This document shows positions 58,217-64,000 of a DNA stretch of 64,000 bases, in pieces. The stretch spans positions 106,906 to 170,905 of the forward strand of contig NW_013546996.1 of the NCBI RefSeq assembly GCF_000711695.1, read 5' to 3'. The DNA is from Tilletiaria anomala UBC 951. Lineage: Eukaryota; Basidiomycota; Exobasidiomycetes; Georgefischeriales; Tilletiariaceae. The position numbers were made by a program, and so were the translations under genes. How positions within the stretch are numbered: position 1 is the first letter of the stretch; every line of letters starts with the position of its first letter. The notes below the pieces were generated by a model. It saw nothing but the letters and a program-made list of their open reading frames with translations, had not been told where the DNA came from and did no database searches.

Positions 58217-61200
58217 TTTACTTCGCCTTCTCACAACCGCACTTGTCTGTCAATCTTTCTTCCGCTGAAGTTGAGCTTTGACTGTACGCAGGACTTGGAC
58301 CAGATCCATACGGTGGAGATGGGCTGTGGGCATGAAACATTTGTTAGGAACCACTGGGCATCATATGGAAGAAGCAGTTGGTCAAAATCTATATTACGTA
58401 TTGCCACCAGCCAATGTCGAACCCAAGAGATGCTTAGGTAATCAATGTAGAATTCAAAACGAGGGACTTGTCTTTCTGGCACAGCACCGGATACGAGCTG
58501 TCCAAAGGACAGCAGTCCATGCATGTCACAGAAGACCGAAAAGGCAAAAGGCATTGCTGGCGAGTGGAGATTGGTGAGAACTGGAGATGATCGTGATTCT
58601 CGGGAGCTCCCAAATTTATTCGAAAGAGGAAAGTTGCAAGGTTCGAGCTTCAAATACATAGAAAAATTGATGACGGCCTCTCTCTCATTAACACAGTATT
58701 TTCACTTTCGAAGTTCCACATCACCCTATCCTCCATGGTCTGCTGGATTAACCTGTCGTAATTTTCAAGTGGCGCACGGTCCCGAGAATGCAGGGGCACT
58801 AATCTCGCGATGACACTTGCCGAAGATGGCGCAGCCAGCAGAAGCTCGATGGGGTTGACCAGGTCTTATCATGGCTGGCCGCTGACCGCCGCGCGCGAAC
58901 GGTCCATGTAATGGATAATCTTGTCGCTTGGAAAGCTTCGTTGCCTTGGCTCAAATCGGCGAGACTGAGAGATCTTGGAGAAACGGTGATTACGCCTGGA
59001 TGGAAGCTTACACAACCTCCAATCAACCACCATTCGTTCGGGAGAGACGTTGCGCATGAAGGATCCGATAACTGAGAGCAACAGACACAAATGGTCACTG
59101 TTCAACATCGTCTCTTCCCCACTTTCGCACCGTTGCCATTCATCTCCATCAAATTGTCTCTTTTCTGACACTCACAGATAATAGGCGATCAGCGATAAAC
59201 CCTGCTCCGAAGCTGCCGGTCAGCAAATATCTAGCACGATTGCAGAAAGCTAGACGTTCAATTAGCTCCTTCACCTCGGATCGCTGGGCGGTTGAACATC
59301 ATCGAAATTTTAACCGTCGACGTTAGCAGGAAGGCGTCACCAAGTTCACTATTTATCGTTTATCAGACTACGATCATTCATCAATGTCCCTAAGTCTTCA
59401 CAAATTCAGAGAATCCGAGATCGTTGGAGGCGCTGCGATGGTGGTACTCTATCCAGTGCAAAGTGTTGCTCGGTCCACTTTTACATCAGTATTACCAATA
59501 GAGAACGTCGGCTCTTCCTCTGGCATTTCCACTTCATCAATCTTACTTACGGGCACCGTTCAGATCCGTGCAAAGGAGAGTCGCCCGCCCATCCGAAAAA
59601 ACCGAGCAGATGCTGGAGTCCACAAAGGTCGCTCCGCTTTACCGATCCTCCTCATCGCCTCCTTAAACTCTATCGTGATCTGCCGGCAGCGCTGCCACTG
59701 CTGCACCTCGCGATCATTGTCGACCTCCGCGGCGACGACCAGTGTGTAGAAGGCGTACGATTCGAGGCTCATGACCACTCTCCTGTCTCCAGCCATCGCG
59801 GGCGGTCAAGGTTGTGGCACCATGTATCGGGGTGGTCTCGTTCCAACAGTCTGAGTCTTCATCAGCGAACCAGCAATGAATTTTTCCAACATTTTGACTT
59901 TTTTAAACTATGACCTCATGCCACCCTTATCGGATGTCTGCCCTCCGGCAACCTCATCTAAGCCCTCCCCTTCTACTTTTTCCCCTTTGGCGTGGACGAC
60001 AACAACTCGGCTATCATTCGAGTCCAGCTGGAAGGGTAGATCAACAACATCTTTTTGTGACTTGACTCCATTGGTATTCTCTCTTCCGTTATCAATCTGG
60101 GTGCCACTTTCCCTAGCGCCTCAATGTCAACTTTACTATCCGCTGCCCGAACGCCGCCACTCCGTGAACGTGGGCTTTATTGGCCATCACCGCAGAAGAC
60201 TTATGCCTGGCATGGGGACATCGACAGCTGCAATAACGCAGGGGGCAGACAAATCTAACAAAGGCGGAGGCGTATGAGTAGAGTTAAAGCAGGTAAGTTT
60301 CTGTCTGAGGTGGAGCAATAAGTACTGGGCGGAGATTTGACGGGTTTCTCTATCTTGATTCCGCTGAGAGACGGGAATGAAGCCCATCATTTACATTCAG
60401 ATCAAAGTGAGCGCGAGATATGGAAATCTTGTATCGACGCCGTAAAGTCTCCACCAATACACCAAGGCACGGGAACGGAGCCGCAAGGAAGCCATCACTG
60501 TACGAAAGCTTCAACTTTGGGAACCATCGGAGCCATGTTCGGATTCATTTTCTGCCTAGCGCTGCCAAAAAATCTGGACCAAGCGGAGGAGGGACAGTTA
60601 TATATGCCGCTTCAAACCCAGTCGTGAACGAAATCCGAACTGCCATGGTGTCACCGTCCGCTTTTCTTGCCGAGTCGACATCTGCGACACAGTTGTCACA
60701 TTTCTTGGACGAGACGTTGACAAGCCCATGCAGAGCCTATCGATGCTTGTCACCAGTCCCTCCGATATTGCACCCGGATCGTGCCATCGAACCTTGCGGA
60801 ATTCTTACAATGGAACCGATGCCCACGACCACAGAACTTCATATGCTACTAACAAAGACCTGTGTGTCAGCCTTAGCAACTCACTCAGCCGGCAATGCGC
60901 ACACTTTAGGGAAGAGCGCCCTTCAGCTGAGTGCAATCTCCATCTCATCGTCATCTACATCTTCGACCTTAACCTCGATTTCCCAAGCGGTATCATTTTC
61001 AGCACTCGAAGTCAAAGAGCTTCGCACTCACTCGGCATGTGTGACGCACTGACGCCAAAGAGCTTCGCACTCACTCGGCATGTGTGACGCACTGACGCCA
61101 AAGAACTTCGCTTCGCTTCCATCTGCACAATCACAAGCTGTGACAGGTGCATCGGATGGACCATAACGCCAGACATTTATCATTTGCATGCCGTGGTTCC

Positions 61201-62831
61201 TCAAAGTCGCGAGTCCCCAGCGCATGAAGCAGTGTCAGCTTTGCGTCACCCGCAGGCGCCGCCCTGGTAGCACCGAGCGAGGGAAAGAACTAGCTGCCAC
61301 ATCCTCTCACAGCCGCACCTGTCGTCAGTTCCAGCAAGGACCGACACAAAAGAGCAGGGGCAGGGGCCGTTATGAATACACCATCCATTCTAGGTCGGCG
61401 TCAGAAGCAGCAGCAGCAAAGTCACATAGCCCACGGCGAGCCATTTGATTCCGCCACGTGGTCACGCATGACTCACGGAAAAGGCAATCTTCTCCCATTC
61501 CGAAAGCTAGCAGCAGTAGCAGCAGCAAGCATGGGAGTTGGATACCCTCGGTTTCTTCATTCAGCTCGCGAAGGTACATCCACTCCGCTGCCATCGTTTT
61601 CCTCTGGGCAGCGTATCTAGGAGTAAAAGCCAAAAGCGAATGAAAAAGCAGTTGCAGCTTGACGAACGTGAAGGGAGCGACGACGACGACAGCGATGGCC
61701 AAGGTGATATTTTCGGTGGCGGTGCAAGCGAAGTCGCTGCTGCAGACCATAGCAACGAATTCCACTCACTGATCTCGACGTCAGCCGCACATGATGACGG
61801 ACCGAGCCCGCGTGACATGGCTCTCATGTGCATCTCCTCATTCAAAGACGTACGGCGGTTTTACGGGCAAATGTCAGTCTTGTTGACCTGCATGTGCCTG
61901 GAAGCCTGCACGGTGAGTGTTGTGCTTCCTTCATCTCGAATGTAGACGACCATCTGGCTTGTTTTTTTGCGTAGAATTTTATTGTGCGACTAGAGTCGAC
62001 CTCTTACCTGTAGCAGAAGTGTGAGTGCGTGGGAACAGAGAACCTTGGGCAGGAAGCTCTTCTTCCAACCTTTTGCCCAAGGTGCGGTTCTTTTTCAACG
62101 GGTCCTTGTGCAGAAAGAACAGCGCAGCCTCATTGACGCGCAGCAATGGCGGCACGATGTCGTCAAGCAACCACCTGGACGATTGGAACAACACGTCCAC
62201 GTCATTTGTGAATCTTCAGTCCCCGCCTGCGGCGTCCGCATTTCGGGAGGAAGAAACGGTGAGCCCACAACTCATGGTGAAGCACCAGAACTCTTCGTCT
62301 CAAAGTTCGATCCGCGCGGCCACCATCAAAATTGTACCAACACTCGTCTCTAATTCACATTGAACATTGTAGATGTCCTCGCCGTGAACGCCGACGCTGC
62401 CTTACAGTGGAACGATTTCTCTATTCAAGGTGAAAGTACATGAGAGTCTTTCTGATTTTTCTGTATTGACGAAGCCTGCTCAAGCCCAAGGAAGAACGTG
62501 GCAAAGCTCTGGCGACAAACCGTTGCCTCATCAGGTGTACAAGCTTCGAGCACGAACCTCCGCTCACGTGCATGTGACAACATGACAGTGTTACCCGTGA
62601 GCTCTAAGTCGCTGAAGGCTACATCGAACACCGAAAGCCAGCCTGTGAAGAAATGACTGCCACCTTAGCATCAGACTTCAAGAAGGGCATGGGCAAAAGA
62701 AGGAAAAAGGCGCCGGCTGCCATGTATAACTCTTTTCACTATGTCGCTGTTTTATTTCTTGAGCACGAGCCCCAAGGAGCACATGCGCGTTACATTGAAT
62801 GTACGAAATTGATGTGCAATCCAAAGATTCA
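58217..62831. other. Gene-poor stretch of 4.6 kb with weak open frames
   Basis: No recognised gene. The best candidates are a 78-codon minus-strand frame starting at 59796 (AFYTLVVAAEVDNDREVQQW, with the same frame reopening after its TGA at 59560), a 210-codon plus-strand frame from an ATG at 60420, and an acidic plus-strand segment at about 61640-61910 ending at a GTGAGT donor. None shows a known domain, and several look like relics. A 43-bp tandem repeat is listed separately. Confidence 0.4.
61013..61111. repeat. 43-bp tandem repeat, two copies plus a partial third
   Basis: Unit starts are at 61013, 61056 and 61099. The first two copies appear identical; the third begins CAAAGAACTTCGC with one change and then diverges. 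The unit is not a multiple of three, which argues against the overlapping 210-codon frame being constrained protein at its end. Confidence 0.9.
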
Positions 62832-63784
62832 TCAACCTCTACCAACATACGATGGCATAGCGGTGGCCATGATTGTGACCTCCTGAACATTGACGCCCAG
62901 CGGCATCTCTGCGATATGCACGACCTCTTTTGCTGCGTAGTTGCAGTCAAAGACTGGCTCTTGAAGCCTAGTCCCATTAGCTTGCATGGCGCCAGGGCCT
63001 GCGCGCATGCTAGCTGTCATGTCCGTCCGTGCATTCCCGATGTCGATCTGGGACACGGCGATGTCTGGGAAGCAGATGCATCTTCAGCTGAACTTCAATG
63101 CCGCTCAAAACGACGTAGTTAGATCATACGTACTATGTTGGCGGCCCTCTAATGCAAGAGACTTGGTGAGACCTGTGATAGCGTGTTTGGTCGCTGTGTA
63201 CGGGGTCGAGTATAGTCTAGGTGTTTTGGAGCTTATACTGCCATTCAGGATAATCCTCCCTCCCAGATAGCCTCTCGACCCATCCATGCATCGGAATGCT
63301 TCGCGGGCGCAAAGCCATGACCCGGTCAAGTTGACATTCACAATACTTTGCCAAACCTCAATCGATACATCCTGGATCGGCACGTCATCCGAGCTGGCGC
63401 CGGCGTTGACAAAGACGAGGTCGACCCGTTCGAATGCGTCAAGCGCGAGCTCGAACATGCCTTTCACGGCGCTTTCGACTGTCATATCGCCCTGAAAAAC
63501 CATTGTCTTTCCTCTCTTGTTAGGGAGCTCCATCGTCTTGGAGTTTATTTCGTTGGCCGTGTTTTCGAGCTGCTCAAGCCGCCGGCCGGAGATGACGACA
63601 TTCCAGCCGCTTAATGCGAGTGCGAGCGCTGTGGCTTTTCCGATGCCTTGAGAACCACCAGTGACCTGGCGTGAGATAGAATGGGATTAATACTGGCATC
63701 TGCTAATACCAACGAGACGCTCACAATTGCCGTTTTCCTTCCCGCGGGAGGAGGGTAGGGCCTGGGTTCCGGCCATGACAACAT
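62832..63784 (-). CDS. Short-chain dehydrogenase/reductase (SDR)
   Basis: Exons are 63725-63784, 63134-63665 and 62832-63064, giving 274 residues. The classical SDR motifs are present: TGGSQGIG for NAD(P) binding (residues 22-29, just after the first intron), NAGA, a Ser in GSISS, and the catalytic YTATK (Tyr about 176, Lys about 180). After the last intron, SQIDIGNARTDM fits the loop after the substrate site. The residue after the second beta strand region is GRR, which usually goes with NADP(H) preference. The substrate is unknown; such enzymes reduce or oxidise alcohol/ketone groups in the cytosol. The start at 63784 gives a short Pro-rich lead. No biosynthetic partner genes are adjacent in the window. 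Confidence 0.88.
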
Positions 63785-64000
63785 CTTGCCGCAGTTTGCT
63801 GCAACTTGACACAGAATATCACCTTTGTTCTCTTACGTTCTTATTGAGCGATTTGCAGAGAGCACACCACGATTCGCAGGCCTCCGGGTTGTGAGGTTCC
63901 AATTGAATTGAACGCTTGAGCAGCAAAGATGCTTAGTTATATACAGGAGCCGCCAGTCAGGCAGTCCCCCCACCCCCACCCCCACCCCTATCACTCCCGG
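63785..64000. promoter_or_regulatory. Upstream region of the SDR gene
   Basis: About 215 bases to the window edge. It contains a C-rich (CCCCCA)n-like tract at 63966-63988 and a TATATA-like patch near 63938, 150 bases before the start codon, that could be part of the promoter. Confidence 0.35.

Noticed and set aside
60420-61052. 210-codon plus-strand open frame with ATG.
   Set aside because: Its end runs through a 43-bp repeat that is not a multiple of three, and no domain is seen.

Overview
This is nuclear DNA of a fungus, most likely a basidiomycete and perhaps from the smut lineage (Ustilaginomycotina). The evidence is: genes on both strands broken by many short GT-AG introns (about 50-130 nt), long serine-, glycine-, alanine- or glutamine-rich inserts in otherwise conserved proteins, an APSES (StuA-type) transcription factor, a fungal UPF0658 membrane protein and a Ty3/gypsy reverse-transcriptase relic. 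The lineage is inferred from overall character; there is no rRNA to test it. I rebuilt exon structures by hand from splice sites, reading frame and family conservation, so all joins are predictions.

Layout, left to right. A nucleoporin-like gene runs off the left edge and is divergent from NEP1/EMG1. Next come a membrane-anchored protein disulfide isomerase, an NR2C2AP-like protein, DUS4 tRNA-dihydrouridine synthase, a BAP31/Yet-family ER protein and an unknown 335-residue protein. A gene-poor stretch (12.0-16.5 kb) holds a diverged inverted repeat. SLY1 and an F-BAR/RhoGAP protein are divergent at 16.5-23.2 kb. A decayed gene lies at 24.0-26.3 kb and the StuA-like regulator at 27.1-29.9 kb. 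The 30-34.7 kb stretch is gene-poor and holds the gypsy relic. Then follow the UPF0658 protein, a small possibly mitochondrial protein, a 1963-residue MIT-domain protein and the dynactin subunit ARP10. A broken DUF1264 gene, an F-box protein and another decayed gene come next. The right part holds a sterol O-acyltransferase (ARE), FAP7/AK6 kinase, a second decayed gene-poor stretch, and a short-chain dehydrogenase at the right edge.

The genes do not form a cluster with one job. Several act in the secretory pathway (PDI, BAP31, SLY1, UPF0658, ARE), two in 18S rRNA/40S maturation (NEP1, FAP7) and one in tRNA modification (DUS4); I read this as ordinary housekeeping synteny. The least ordinary material is in the gene-poor stretches: three decayed coding regions, the retroelement relic, the inverted repeat, two perfect hairpins and a 43-bp tandem repeat. 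I found no CRISPR array, rRNA, convincing tRNA or secondary-metabolite cluster.
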